Source: Chitinophaga pinensis (GTDB taxonomy: Bacteria > Bacteroidota > Bacteroidia > Chitinophagales > Chitinophagaceae). From it: DNA of 64,000 nt. Of the stretch, positions 35,343-43,410 are shown one piece after another. Position 1 is the stretch's first letter, and each line of letters starts with the position of its first letter. Under the pieces are notes generated by a model. That model ran no database searches and had not been told where the DNA came from. It saw only the letters and a list, made by a program, of their open reading frames with translations. Where the stretch lies: positions 496,001 to 560,000 of the forward strand of contig LR632930.1 in the NCBI GenBank assembly GCA_902167325.1, in the 5' to 3' direction. The position numbers and the translations under genes are program-made.

Positions 35343-36113
35343 ATGGAAGCATATCTCAACTGGAGCGGGGGGAAAGACGCATCTTTTTCCCTATGGCAAT
35401 TACAGCAACAGGGCGGCGTACAGGTACGCGGACTTTTTACGACCCTTAGCGAGGCCTATCGCCGGGTTTCAATGCACGGTGTACAGGAAGCCCTGCTGGA
35501 CGAGCAGGCGCGCCTTACGGGCCTGCCGTTGCGAAAGGCATACCTTCCGGAAAATGCTTCCATGGAGGATTATAACCGCATTATGACCGAAGCGCTGGAA
35601 GCTTACAGCGCGGAAGGGATTAAAAAGGCAGTATTCGGTGACATCTTCCTGGAAGACCTGCGGGCTTACCGGGAAACCCAGCTGGCGAAAGTGGGCATGG
35701 AAGGTGTTTTCCCGCTTTGGAAGCGGGATAGTGCTGAGCTGGTGAGGGATTTCATTGCTGCGGGCTTTAAGGCAGTTATCGTTTGTGTAAACGACCGTTA
35801 TTTACCAGCGGAGTTTGCCGGCCGGGAACTGGATGTATCTTTCCTCGCCGATCTGCCCTCCGACGTAGACCCCTGCGGTGAAAACGGTGAGTTCCACAGC
35901 TTTGTGTACGACGGCCCTATATTCAGCGCCCCTGTGAGTTTCGCCTTAGGCGAAACTACTACGCGCACCTATACCCCTGCCGGCAATCAGGGAACCAATT
36001 GTTATAAGGATGAGGAAGATGGAGAGAATTGCTTTAAAAAGGACTGTTTTAAGGACGATACCCAAACCTGGGATACCCGTTTTCACTTCCGGGAGCTGCA
36101 CCCCGTACTGTGA
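35343..36113 (+). CDS. Dph6/DUF71-type ATP pyrophosphatase
   Basis: The 256-residue protein is an adenine-nucleotide alpha-hydrolase with the PP-loop SGGKDASFSLWQLQ at residues 8-21. Family motifs follow: GDIFLEDLRAYRE, FPLWKRDS, and DPCGENGEFHSFVYDGP near residue 180. Archaeal and eukaryotic relatives amidate diphthine; bacteria lack diphthamide, so the bacterial substrate is unknown. The C-terminus is odd: between FALGE and HFRELHPVL lies an acidic, cysteine-bearing stretch with three C-[YF]-K-[DK]-[DE] units that looks like a duplicated 15-bp element. Confidence 0.85.
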   Translation: MEAYLNWSGGKDASFSLWQLQQQGGVQVRGLFTTLSEAYRRVSMHGVQEALLDEQARLTGLPLRKAYLPENASMEDYNRIMTEALEAYSAEGIKKAVFGDIFLEDLRAYRETQLAKVGMEGVFPLWKRDSAELVRDFIAAGFKAVIVCVNDRYLPAEFAGRELDVSFLADLPSDVDPCGENGEFHSFVYDGPIFSAPVSFALGETTTRTYTPAGNQGTNCYKDEEDGENCFKKDCFKDDTQTWDTRFHFRELHPVL

Positions 36114-36145
36114 TTGACAGGGTTATGCCTGACTTTACCCGTATT

Positions 36146-36200
36146 TACTGAGATCTTACTGAAAGCATACTGTAACCAGGCTGTAATGGTACTGTAATGT
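36146..36200. repeat. 11-bp tandem array, unit TACTGWAAYSW
   Basis: Five consecutive 11-mers start at 36146, 36157, 36168, 36179 and 36190. Four begin with TACTG and one with GGCTG. The units before 36146 drift out of consensus. It lies 32 bp after the Dph6-like gene and ends in a TATATTTG (36202-36209) that matches the -7 promoter element. Confidence 0.7.
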
Positions 36201-36201
36201 A

Positions 36202-36209
36202 TATATTTG
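36202..36209 (+). promoter_or_regulatory. Candidate -7 element (TATATTTG)
   Basis: An exact TAnnTTTG match sits directly after an 11-bp repeat array and about 87 bp before the small open frame at 36296. No -33 TTG is visible at the expected spacing, so promoter activity is uncertain. Confidence 0.35.
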
Positions 36210-36255
36210 GCAGCTTTTCCTTTGCTGTATTGGGTTTAGCCCCGTTTGATATACA

Positions 36256-36299
36256 TTAACCCTACTTTAACCCTTCTTTAAACCATCATTAAACCATGA
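36256..36299. repeat. 11-bp tandem array, unit TTAAMCCHWCW
   Basis: Four consecutive 11-mers start at 36256, 36267, 36278 and 36289, each beginning TTAACCC or TTAAACC. The last unit contains the ATG of the small open frame that follows. The first unit is exactly 66 bp (six units) after the last unit of the TACTG array, so the two arrays are in phase. Confidence 0.7.
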
Positions 36300-36553
36300 G
36301 AAAAGGGGGAGTTGATATAGCAAATCTGACTTTTACGGATCAAGTTGAAAAGTTGGGGGAAGGGCTAAGAAAACGCCATAAGTTACCCGTCATCCTGTTG
36401 CATGAATCTAAGCAGGAGAGTTTCGTCCGTGTCATCTCAAAGCCCGAAGCCTGGGCACATTGCGTCTTTAAACCTTCATGTTATATAGTGTTACCTGCCT
36501 CTAATATAAGTGTTAGCGGGGGGAAGCTTAACCAATTTTTGGGGAATGAATAG
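36296..36553 (+). CDS. Possible small protein framed by 11-bp arrays
   Basis: An open frame of 85 codons starts at the last unit of one 11-bp array, and its TAG stop is the first triplet of the next array. The predicted product (MRKGGVDIANLTFTDQ, then LGEGLRKRHKLPVILLHESK) is basic in the middle and has no signal, membrane segment or recognised motif. Composition is closer to coding than the AT-rich surroundings but not decisive. Being bracketed so exactly by repeats is either chance or a sign that the unit is maintained or mobilised as a block. Confidence 0.35.
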   Translation: MRKGGVDIANLTFTDQVEKLGEGLRKRHKLPVILLHESKQESFVRVISKPEAWAHCVFKPSCYIVLPASNISVSGGKLNQFLGNE

Positions 36554-36660
36554 GGATTAATCAGGGTATATATAGCCTATGTCTAGCCCCTTATACCCCT
36601 ATACATAGGCTAAATATAGGCTAAGTATAGGCTATATATAGGCTAAATATATATAGGCCT
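36551..36660. repeat. 11-bp tandem array, unit TAGGCTAWATA
   Basis: Unit starts fall at 36551, 36562, 36573, 36584, 36595, 36606, 36617, 36628 and 36639, always 11 bp apart. The four from 36606 to 36649 are nearly perfect (TAGGCTAAATA with one or two changes); earlier units are degenerate but most keep TAG at the start. An inverted copy of the unit is present at 36569-36579. There are no unique spacers, so it is not a CRISPR. The period approximates one turn of DNA, which would place identical bases on one face of the helix. Confidence 0.85.
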
Positions 36661-36823
36661 GGAAGGAAGTTACAGGCAGTTTACCCCGGGACTAGCTAAG
36701 GGTAAGCTTACGGTTGGGTATGCGGAAAACAGTCCCGCGCTAAACCGGCCACCATTTTTTTGTGTATGATGTAGTTTTTCCTTTTCAACCGGAAATAGAC
36801 AAATGGAAGATTTAAAACCGGCT

Positions 36824-36858
36824 GAAAAAACAAAAGCAATGGAAAAATCCATTGCTTT
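36824..36858 (-). terminator. Orphan intrinsic terminator on the minus strand
   Basis: A perfect 11-bp stem (AAAGCAATGGA at 36833-36843 with its complement at 36848-36858) has a 4-nt loop. On the minus strand the stem is followed by TGTTTTTTC. No annotated gene ends here; nrdJ already has a nearer terminator. Confidence 0.6.
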
Positions 36859-37510
36859 CGAGAGTCATTTACTGTGCAAGAAGATTCTCGCGGTGTAGGA
36901 ATTTTTGGTTTTTCATAGGACAGTAACCATATAAAAAATTAATACTTTAACAAATATAAAATAAATTAAATAACTACAATCGGTTTCTTTTTAATATTCG
37001 ATTTCAGCAATAAAGCGGCTAAAAAATGAAGAATTTGAAATTGAATGGTCGTTTTTTAAAGAAAATTCAAGAAATTTTCAACGGCTGGACAAAAACGGTT
37101 TTGCTACAGTTCCGCAATTGTTAATAAGAGGGCATGCTTACCGCTAAAATCCCTGTATTCAGTTCATCAGGTAAAAACTTACATATATAAAGTGTGGGAT
37201 GAACATGGGGTGGTTGTAGGGCTGTCCCTTCAAATTATCAAGCGCAATCATCTCATTCCCAAAGCCGGACTTTATTTTTTAGGAGTTAAGGGGAAAAACT
37301 GACCGGTGCTTTCAAATAACTGCTGCAATAGTGCAGCAAAGTTTCAACCGAAACGAAATGATCGGAAGTTGAAGATAAACTGATCGGATAAAATATGGGC
37401 GCACGCATTTTCTATCACAAAAAATGCAATTCACGCAATAAGAAAGTCTGAAAAAATGGAAAGAAGTGAGAAATATCCGGCAGTTTTGAAAACCGCCGCC
37501 TTCAAGGGTT

Positions 37511-37543
37511 TGAAAAGAAAAAGGGCACTTAGAAAAGCGCCCT
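37511..37543 (-). terminator. Terminator downstream of nrdJ
   Basis: On the minus strand AGGGC-G-CTT pairs with AAG-T-GCCCT (one mismatch) around a short loop and is followed by TTTTTCTTTTC. It lies about 205 bp after the nrdJ stop and is the first terminator in that direction. Confidence 0.6.
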
Positions 37544-37748
37544 CAATTTGTTACTATCCTATGAAAACCCTATTTGTATACAAAGGTATATCGATGTTAA
37601 CTTTATTTGAAATTTTAAGCGGTGAATAACAAATAATTAACAAAGCATCCACATTCTTTATCCTTCCCAAACCCTGTGCCATGGCTATTTTCAGCAATCG
37701 GCTCCATCTCTCTGAACATCGGATACTTGTTAAATAATCATGAATGAA

Positions 37749-40700
37749 TCAGCTACAACCCATGCTATTTCCGCAATTCAGGCATTTATAGCATGTGCCG
37801 GAGCGAACCGTAATGTGCCCGCAGGTGTTGCATGCAGGCGCATCGCTTTGCATGGTACGCATGTATTCCTGCGTGCCACTTTCCCCTCCTGCCGCAGTCA
37901 CGGATTGCGGTTTTACCGATTTCTGACCCGGTACTTCCGCTTTCCCGCCTACAATCCTGACATTTGATAACGCAGGTTTTACCGCAGGAGCAGGCACTTC
38001 GTCCCAATCATCTTCCCCGGTATTGCCGGGCGCTTCGAGGATATGCACCAGATCCGTACGGCCCAGATATTCGTATCCCAGTACACGGAAAATATAGTCA
38101 ATCAACGATGTAGCGGATCTGATATTCGGATGGTCCACCATTCCCGCAGGCTCGAATCTTGTAAATACGAACTTGTCAACAAACTCTTCCAGCGGCACTC
38201 CATATTGCAGGCCCACACTCACAGCTATCGCAAAACAGTTCATAAGACTGCGTAAAGTAGAGCCTTCTTTCGCCAGATCAATAAAGATCTCTCCAAGGGT
38301 ACCATCATTGTATTCTCCCGTACGTACGAAGATGGGCTGTCCTCCCACTTTTGCCTTCTGTGTAAACCCGCGGCGCTTGGCTGGCAGTGTTTTACGCTCT
38401 ACGATACGGCTGAGGGCACGTTTCAGGGAAGTATCGGTACTGGCAGTCATCCGCTTGTTCAGCTCTTCCAGCAGCTCATCGATCGTAAGCTGGTTCATAT
38501 CAATGATCTGCGCACCGTTTTCCGCCGGAGCTTCTGCTTCTGCGGTCTTTTTCCTTTTATCGCTCTTGTTGCTCAGGGGCTGGCTCAGCTTGGAACCATC
38601 TCTGTACAACGCACAGGCTTTAAGCCCCAGCTCCCAGCTCAATTTATAGGAATCCGCAATTTCTTCCACCACAGCCTCATTAGGCAGGTTAATGGTTTTG
38701 GAAATAGCCCCGGATATAAAAGGCTGTGCAGCCGCCATCATCCGGATATGCCCGTGCGGATGGATGTAACGCTCTCCTTTCTTACCGCATTTATTTGCAC
38801 AATCGAACACCGGGAGATGTGCTTCTTTTAAATACGGCGCACCTTCCACCGTCATGGTTCCGCACACGAAATCATTGGCAGCTTCGATCTGCTCATCGGT
38901 AAAGCCCAGCTCATGCAGCAGGCTGAATTCCATATTGAAATACTGCTCCGGTTTGAAACCCAGTCTTTGCAGGCATTCTTCCCCGAGTGTATATACATTG
39001 AAAACGAAGGCGATATCGAAAGATGAAACAACCGCTGTATCGAGTTTCTTCACTTCGTCTGCGATAAAACCTTTTTCGCTGAGCGACTGCGGATTGATAT
39101 AAGGCGCACCGCTGAAGCTGCCTGAGCCTTTTGCATAATCCACGATGGCTTTCACCTCATTGTCTTTATAACCGAGGTGCTTCAGCGCAGTGGGGATGGA
39201 TTGGTTGATGATTTTAAAGTAACCGCCGCCGGAGAGCTTTTTAAATTTCACCAGTGCGAAATCGGGTTCTACCCCGGTAGTATCGCAATCCATTACAAGA
39301 CCGATAGTACCCGTAGGAGCGATCACCGTTGCCTGCGCATTGCGGTAGCCATACTGCTCACCCAGCTGCACTGCATCATCCCAGGCCTTCGTTGCTGCCT
39401 TCAGCAGGTAATCCGGACAGAAGCGCGCGTTAATACCCTGCGGACGGATTTCCAGCCCCTCGTATGCTTCTGTGGCATCATATGCGGCAGCGCGGTGATT
39501 GCGCATTACGCGGAGCATATCTTCCCTGTTTTCTGCGTATTTAGGGAAGGCGCCGAGATGGCCGGCCATTTCTGCCGAAGTTTTATAGGAAACACCGGTC
39601 ATAATTGCAGTAATAGCCCCGGAAATGCCACGTGCTTCCTCACTGTCGTAGGGGATCCCGCTTACCATGAGCATACTGCCAAGGTTAGCATATCCCAGCC
39701 CCAGCGTACGGTATTGGTAGCTAAGCTCAGCCACCTCGCGGGAGGGGAACTGCGCCATCAGTACGGATACTTCCAGTACAACGGTCCATAGTCTTACGGT
39801 GTATTCAAATCCTTTCACATCGAACTGGCTGCTGTCTTCATCAAAGAAGCGGCGCAGGTTCACGGAAGCAAGGTTACAGGCCGTATTGTCGAGGAACATG
39901 TATTCCGAACAGGGGTTAGATGCGTTGATGCGTCCTCCCTGCGGGCAGGTATGCCATTCGTTAATAGTGGTATCGTATTGGGTGCCGGGGTCGGCGCAAC
40001 GCCATGCTGCGTAGGCGATCTGGTTCCATAAATCGCTGGCCTTCAACGTTTTCATCACTTTCCCGGTAGTACGGGCGGTCAGTTCCCAATCACCATCTGC
40101 TGCGAGGGCGTGGAAAAAGCTGTTGGGGATGCGGACGGAGTTATTGGAATTCTGGCCGGAAACGGTTTTATAGGCTTCGCCTTCATAATCGGATGCATAG
40201 CCTGCGCTGATGAGGGCACCTACTTTCTTCTCTTCTTCCACTTTCCAGTTGATAAACTGGAGGATCTCGGGGTGGTCGAGGTCGAGGCACACCATTTTAG
40301 CAGCCCTGCGGGTGGTACCGCCGGATTTGATGGCACCGGCCGAGCGGTCTCCTATTTTAAGGAAGCTCATGAGGCCTGAGGAGCTGCCACCGCCGCCAAG
40401 CTTTTCGTTTTCGCCACGAACGCGGGAGAAGTTGGTACCTACGCCAGAGCCGTATTTGAATATGCGGGCTTCACGAACCCAGAGGTCCATAATGCCGCCG
40501 TCGTTCACCAGATCATCGTCTACACTGAGGATAAAGCAGGCATGCGGCTGGGGGCGTTCGTATGCAGAGGTGGATTTCTGTAGTTTTTCGGTTTTGGGGT
40601 CCACGTAATAGTGCCCCTGTGGTTTCCCTTTGATACCGTAGCTTTCATGGAGCCCGGTATTAAACCATTGGGGGGAATTGGGTACACAGGCCTGATTCAG

Positions 40701-41078
40701 CATGCAATACACCAGTTCTTCGTAAAACACCTGTGCATCGGCGGTGCTGGCGAAGTAATCGTACCGTTCGCCCCATGCACGCCAGCAATTAGCCATACGG
40801 TGTACTACCTGACGTACGGAGGTTTCCCTTCCGGAGGAACCATCTGCCTGGGGAACACCGGCTTTCCGGAAGTATTTCTGGGCCAGAATGTCGGTTGCGA
40901 TCTGCGACCAGCCCTTCGGAACTTCCACATTATTCATTTCAAAAACTACATCTCCACCCGGGTTCCGGATTACGGAGGTGCGCAGGTCAAACTCGAACTG
41001 ATCGAAAGGACTTACGCCTTCACGGGTAAAATGCCGTGCAAACGCCAGACCGCCGTTCTTCTTTACTTGATTTTTCAT
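37749..41078 (-). CDS. nrdJ: Adenosylcobalamin-dependent (class II) ribonucleotide reductase
   Basis: The 1109-residue enzyme reduces ribonucleotides to deoxyribonucleotides using a radical generated from adenosylcobalamin, so it works with or without oxygen. Visible signatures are [15 protein letters not shown] near residue 135, the catalytic NPCSEYMF near 390, and [18 protein letters not shown] near 590. A later domain has [19 protein letters not shown]. The C-terminus is a Cys-rich zinc-ribbon-like tail ([19 protein letters not shown]) that carries redox cysteines. No nrdAB or nrdDG is in the window. I see no B12 riboswitch in its leader. Confidence 0.96.
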   Translation of the reverse strand: MKNQVKKNGGLAFARHFTREGVSPFDQFEFDLRTSVIRNPGGDVVFEMNNVEVPKGWSQIATDILAQKYFRKAGVPQADGSSGRETSVRQVVHRMANCWRAWGERYDYFASTADAQVFYEELVYCMLNQACVPNSPQWFNTGLHESYGIKGKPQGHYYVDPKTEKLQKSTSAYERPQPHACFILSVDDDLVNDGGIMDLWVREARIFKYGSGVGTNFSRVRGENEKLGGGGSSSGLMSFLKIGDRSAGAIKSGGTTRRAAKMVCLDLDHPEILQFINWKVEEEKKVGALISAGYASDYEGEAYKTVSGQNSNNSVRIPNSFFHALAADGDWELTARTTGKVMKTLKASDLWNQIAYAAWRCADPGTQYDTTINEWHTCPQGGRINASNPCSEYMFLDNTACNLASVNLRRFFDEDSSQFDVKGFEYTVRLWTVVLEVSVLMAQFPSREVAELSYQYRTLGLGYANLGSMLMVSGIPYDSEEARGISGAITAIMTGVSYKTSAEMAGHLGAFPKYAENREDMLRVMRNHRAAAYDATEAYEGLEIRPQGINARFCPDYLLKAATKAWDDAVQLGEQYGYRNAQATVIAPTGTIGLVMDCDTTGVEPDFALVKFKKLSGGGYFKIINQSIPTALKHLGYKDNEVKAIVDYAKGSGSFSGAPYINPQSLSEKGFIADEVKKLDTAVVSSFDIAFVFNVYTLGEECLQRLGFKPEQYFNMEFSLLHELGFTDEQIEAANDFVCGTMTVEGAPYLKEAHLPVFDCANKCGKKGERYIHPHGHIRMMAAAQPFISGAISKTINLPNEAVVEEIADSYKLSWELGLKACALYRDGSKLSQPLSNKSDKRKKTAEAEAPAENGAQIIDMNQLTIDELLEELNKRMTASTDTSLKRALSRIVERKTLPAKRRGFTQKAKVGGQPIFVRTGEYNDGTLGEIFIDLAKEGSTLRSLMNCFAIAVSVGLQYGVPLEEFVDKFVFTRFEPAGMVDHPNIRSATSLIDYIFRVLGYEYLGRTDLVHILEAPGNTGEDDWDEVPAPAVKPALSNVRIVGGKAEVPGQKSVKPQSVTAAGGESGTQEYMRTMQSDAPACNTCGHITVRSGTCYKCLNCGNSMGCS

Positions 41079-41316
41079 GCCCTAGAAAATTTTAGCAGGA
41101 TTTAACAAAACTGGTTTTTCGACTCTGTGTGGGATTACTAAATTACCTTCAAAAGGGGTCACAAACGAGTTTTGTTTTGCACAGTTTGTGGAAAAGCCTG
41201 CATTAACAAAAACGGCCGCATGGGGGCTGGTATTTTGTCTGATTCTTAGCGGAATCAATTGCAAAATCAATACCATGCATATTTATTTCACGCTGTCCTT
41301 ATTACGAAAAATTGTA

Positions 41317-41324
41317 TACATTTG
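41317..41324 (+). promoter_or_regulatory. Bacteroidota -7 element before the GGGPS-like gene
   Basis: TACATTTG matches the consensus exactly and ends 24 bp before the ATG at 41349. It supports that start over longer in-frame options, which would begin upstream of the promoter. Confidence 0.5.
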
Positions 41325-41348
41325 CGACAACCGGAATATGCATTATTA

Positions 41349-42110
41349 ATGTACAGAAAAATATACAATTCCTTTATCGAGAGAAAGGCAAAGGGTACAA
41401 AATCATTCGCAGTTCTGATAGATCCGGACAAGGTTACGCCTGAGGGGATCGCAGACCTGGCGGGCAAATGCACGGAAGCAAAGGTAGATTATATCTTCCT
41501 CGGCGGCAGTTTGGTTATTACTGATCATCTGGACGATGTGGTTCAGCAGATCAAGGCGAGCTGCAGCATTCCGGTGATTCTGTTTCCCGGAAGCCCGTCT
41601 CAGGTATCACGCTATGCGGATGCCTTATTATATCTTTCCATGATCTCGGGCCGCAATCCGGAACTGCTCATTGGCCAGCACGTGGTATCTGCCGCGGCGG
41701 TAAAGAAGAGCGGGCTGGAAGTGATTTCCACAGGGTATATGGTGATAGATGGCGGTGCCCCCACAACGGTATCTTACATCAGCAATGCCACCCCTATCCC
41801 TGCAGACAAGGATGATATCGCGATGTGTACTGCCATGGCGGGTGATATGCTGGGCATGAAAGTGATTTACATGGACTCCGGCAGCGGTGCCCGTAAACCC
41901 ATCACCGAAAGCATGATCCAGCGCGTATCCAGCCAGGTGGAAATACCGGTGATTGTTGGCGGAGGTATCCGCACTCCCGAAAAAGCTTATCTGAATTGTA
42001 AAGCCGGTGCCGACATAATTGTTGTTGGCAACGCCATTGAAAAAGATGCTTCCCTGATCCGGGAAATTGCCGATGCCGTCCACAGCGCACCTGTGAACGC
42101 TGCCCGTTAA
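41349..42110 (+). CDS. Geranylgeranylglyceryl-phosphate synthase-like protein (PcrB/GGGPS family)
   Basis: The 253-residue TIM-barrel prenyltransferase has the family start KSFAVLIDPDKVTPEG and the phosphate-binding C-terminal loops IPVIVGGGIRTPEKA and AGADIIVVGNAIEKD. The IFLGGSL segment and MKVIYMDSGSGARKPI near residue 185 are also typical. Archaea use this enzyme to attach geranylgeranyl to glycerol-1-phosphate for ether lipids; Bacteroidota homologues have been reported to make similar ether products of unknown role. A sn-glycerol-1-phosphate dehydrogenase gene is not in the window. The start is the ATG after a -7 element. Confidence 0.85.
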   Translation: MYRKIYNSFIERKAKGTKSFAVLIDPDKVTPEGIADLAGKCTEAKVDYIFLGGSLVITDHLDDVVQQIKASCSIPVILFPGSPSQVSRYADALLYLSMISGRNPELLIGQHVVSAAAVKKSGLEVISTGYMVIDGGAPTTVSYISNATPIPADKDDIAMCTAMAGDMLGMKVIYMDSGSGARKPITESMIQRVSSQVEIPVIVGGGIRTPEKAYLNCKAGADIIVVGNAIEKDASLIREIADAVHSAPVNAAR

Positions 42111-42227
42111 CCCATCTCACTTACCTGAAGCTACATTACAGCAGCTTAAACTTATCCCTCTATCAGATTTTTTATTGATCCCCGCAAGATTTGTATGAAA
42201 ACTTGCGGAGGGTTTAATATCTTGCAC

Positions 42228-42474
42228 CCCGAAACCAACCGACCAATTATTTTATAGAATTCTACGGCCCTGAGAATACGAGGAGCTTGTTGACGTGAGT
42301 ATTTGCGCACTACTATTGTGCGCAAAAGGAAGGCCATCTACTTTTCATCCTCTTGTTTTTAGTGAACCTGCACTAGCATATCCAGAGAATTTATTTCAGT
42401 ACGTAAAGTAATCTGTCCCGGTCAGGGTATGGTATTCGTATTACTATGGTTTTTACGGCCGAAAGGCCTTTTTT
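42228..42474 (+). ncRNA. Candidate small RNA or long 3' leader region (unassigned)
   Basis: The 548-bp gap 42111-42658 has no gene. A -7-like TATCTTGC (42218-42225) with TTTG 24 bp upstream could start a transcript that ends at the intrinsic terminator at 42457-42474, about 245 nt later. The interval includes a perfect 9-bp hairpin (TTTGCGCAC at 42302-42310). Before it, a CCGCAAG/CTTGCGG hairpin lies at about 42182-42208. The alternative is that the terminator belongs to the GGGPS-like gene, with a 360-nt 3' UTR. No known RNA family is recognised. Confidence 0.3.
42457..42474 (+). terminator. Intrinsic terminator (GGCC-GAAA-GGCC)
   Basis: A short stem capped by a GAAA tetraloop is followed by six T. 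It lies about 350 bp after the GGGPS-like gene. Confidence 0.75.
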
Positions 42475-42497
42475 CATAAGCATAATTAAGTAAAAGC

Positions 42498-42530
42498 GGG
42501 CTGCCTTCTCCAGGGCAGCCCTAACTTTTA
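42498..42530. terminator. Hairpin with flanking A/T tracts
   Basis: GGGCTGCC (42498-42505) pairs perfectly with GGCAGCCC (42514-42521). TAACTTTTA follows on the plus strand and GCTTTTA on the minus strand, so it may act in either direction between two convergent units. Confidence 0.6.
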
Positions 42531-42590
42531 AATACTCCGTCCAATTGTCCGTTTATTAGACCATGCCTTTCAACGAAGGTTTAAAATAGT

Positions 42591-42631
42591 AAAGGGCGGC
42601 AGGAAGAAATTCAATCTTCCTGCCGCCCTTT
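42591..42631 (-). terminator. Strong terminator of the LytS/LytTR operon
   Basis: A perfect 17-bp stem (42591-42607 with 42615-42631) around a 7-nt loop is the longest hairpin in the window. It lies 28 bp after the LytTR regulator stop. The outer AAA/TTT pairs provide the T tract, continued on the minus strand by ACTATTTTAAA. Confidence 0.8.
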
Positions 42632-42658
42632 ATAGTATTGCGACTTTATCTTACTGCC

Positions 42659-43387
42659 TTACAGGCTCATCATTTCCTTGAATTTCACGGCCTGTCTGCG
42701 GCTCACCTCGATCTTTTCACCACCGCGCATCTCCAGCAGAAGGCCCCCGTTGAAATAGGTGTCTATCCGCTCTATCATTCTCAGGTTCACGATATGCTTG
42801 CGGTTTGCCCGGAAGAAGACGCGTTCGTCAAGACGTTCTTCCAAAGCATTTAATGATTTGAGGATCAGCGGTTTATTTGTTTCGAAATATACACGGGCAT
42901 AGTTACCCACGCTTTCGAAAAGGCGTATTTCCTGTAGTTTCACGAACCAGCATCGGTCGCCGTCTTTCACAAACACCTGGTCATTTTCTCCGAGTATATT
43001 GCGGATACCTGTAGCTGCGGCAATCCGTTCCTTCTCGTCGGCCTGATGGAGCTTCTGGATGGCATCTGCCAGCCGCTTCGGCTCAATGGGCTTGAGGAGA
43101 TAATCCAGTGCGTTGTACTCGAACGCTTTGAGGGCGTATTCGTCATAAGCTGTTGTAAAGATCACCTGGGGTGTTCTTTCCAGTTCGGCCAGCAGATCAA
43201 AGCCGGTCTTATCCGGCATCTGGATGTCGAGAAAGAGCAGATCGGGCCTGAGCGACTCGATTTTCTCCATCCCGTCTTTCGCATTTACCGCTTCTCCCAC
43301 CACCACGATCTCCGGGTGGTCGGCCAGGAGTTTCTTCAGCTCACTTCTGGCCAATCTTTCGTCGTCTATGATCAAAGCTTTTTTCAT
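42659..43387 (-). CDS. LytTR-type response regulator
   Basis: The 242-residue protein has a receiver domain over residues 1-115: acidic pair D8/D9, phospho-acceptor D54 in LLFLDIQMPDKTG, Thr in IFTTAYDEYA and Lys in YLLKPIEPKRL. A C-terminal LytTR DNA-binding domain covers about residues 140-240 (RCWFVKLQEIRLFESVGNYA, FFRANRKHIVNLRMI, VSRRQAVKFKEMM). LytTR domains bind DNA through beta strands at spaced direct repeats. The gene lies 23 bp after that of its LytS-type kinase on the same transcript. Confidence 0.92.
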   Translation of the reverse strand: MKKALIIDDERLARSELKKLLADHPEIVVVGEAVNAKDGMEKIESLRPDLLFLDIQMPDKTGFDLLAELERTPQVIFTTAYDEYALKAFEYNALDYLLKPIEPKRLADAIQKLHQADEKERIAAATGIRNILGENDQVFVKDGDRCWFVKLQEIRLFESVGNYARVYFETNKPLILKSLNALEERLDERVFFRANRKHIVNLRMIERIDTYFNGGLLLEMRGGEKIEVSRRQAVKFKEMMSL

Positions 43388-43410
43388 ACTGTCAAAATTG
43401 GTTGACGATT

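Larger units (their letters stand above)
36661..37748. other. AT-rich gene-free region with minus-strand terminators
   Basis: About 1.1 kb without a convincing gene. 36900-37080 is very AT-rich. A GATCGGA motif recurs 22 bp apart at 37360 and 37382. One plus-strand frame stays open from 37060 to 37303 but has no ATG; its end reads like protein (VWDEHGVVVGLSLQIIKRNH) and might be the remnant of a gene, or chance. Two minus-strand terminators lie here: one near 37511-37543 serves nrdJ, the other near 36824-36858 has no known gene to end. Confidence 0.5.

Noticed and set aside
36551..36660. CRISPR array
   Set aside because: The units are 11 bp, directly adjacent and without unique spacers, and no cas genes are in the window.
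37321..37338. TGCTGCA-ATAG-TGCAGCA hairpin as a terminator
   Set aside because: Only 7 bp of stem and no T tract on either strand.
41187..41195. DnaA-box-like sequence upstream of nrdJ
   Set aside because: TTTTCCACA on the minus strand fits the relaxed consensus, but it is single, with no cluster of boxes, no dnaA or dnaN and no AT-rich unwinding element, so it does not mark an origin.
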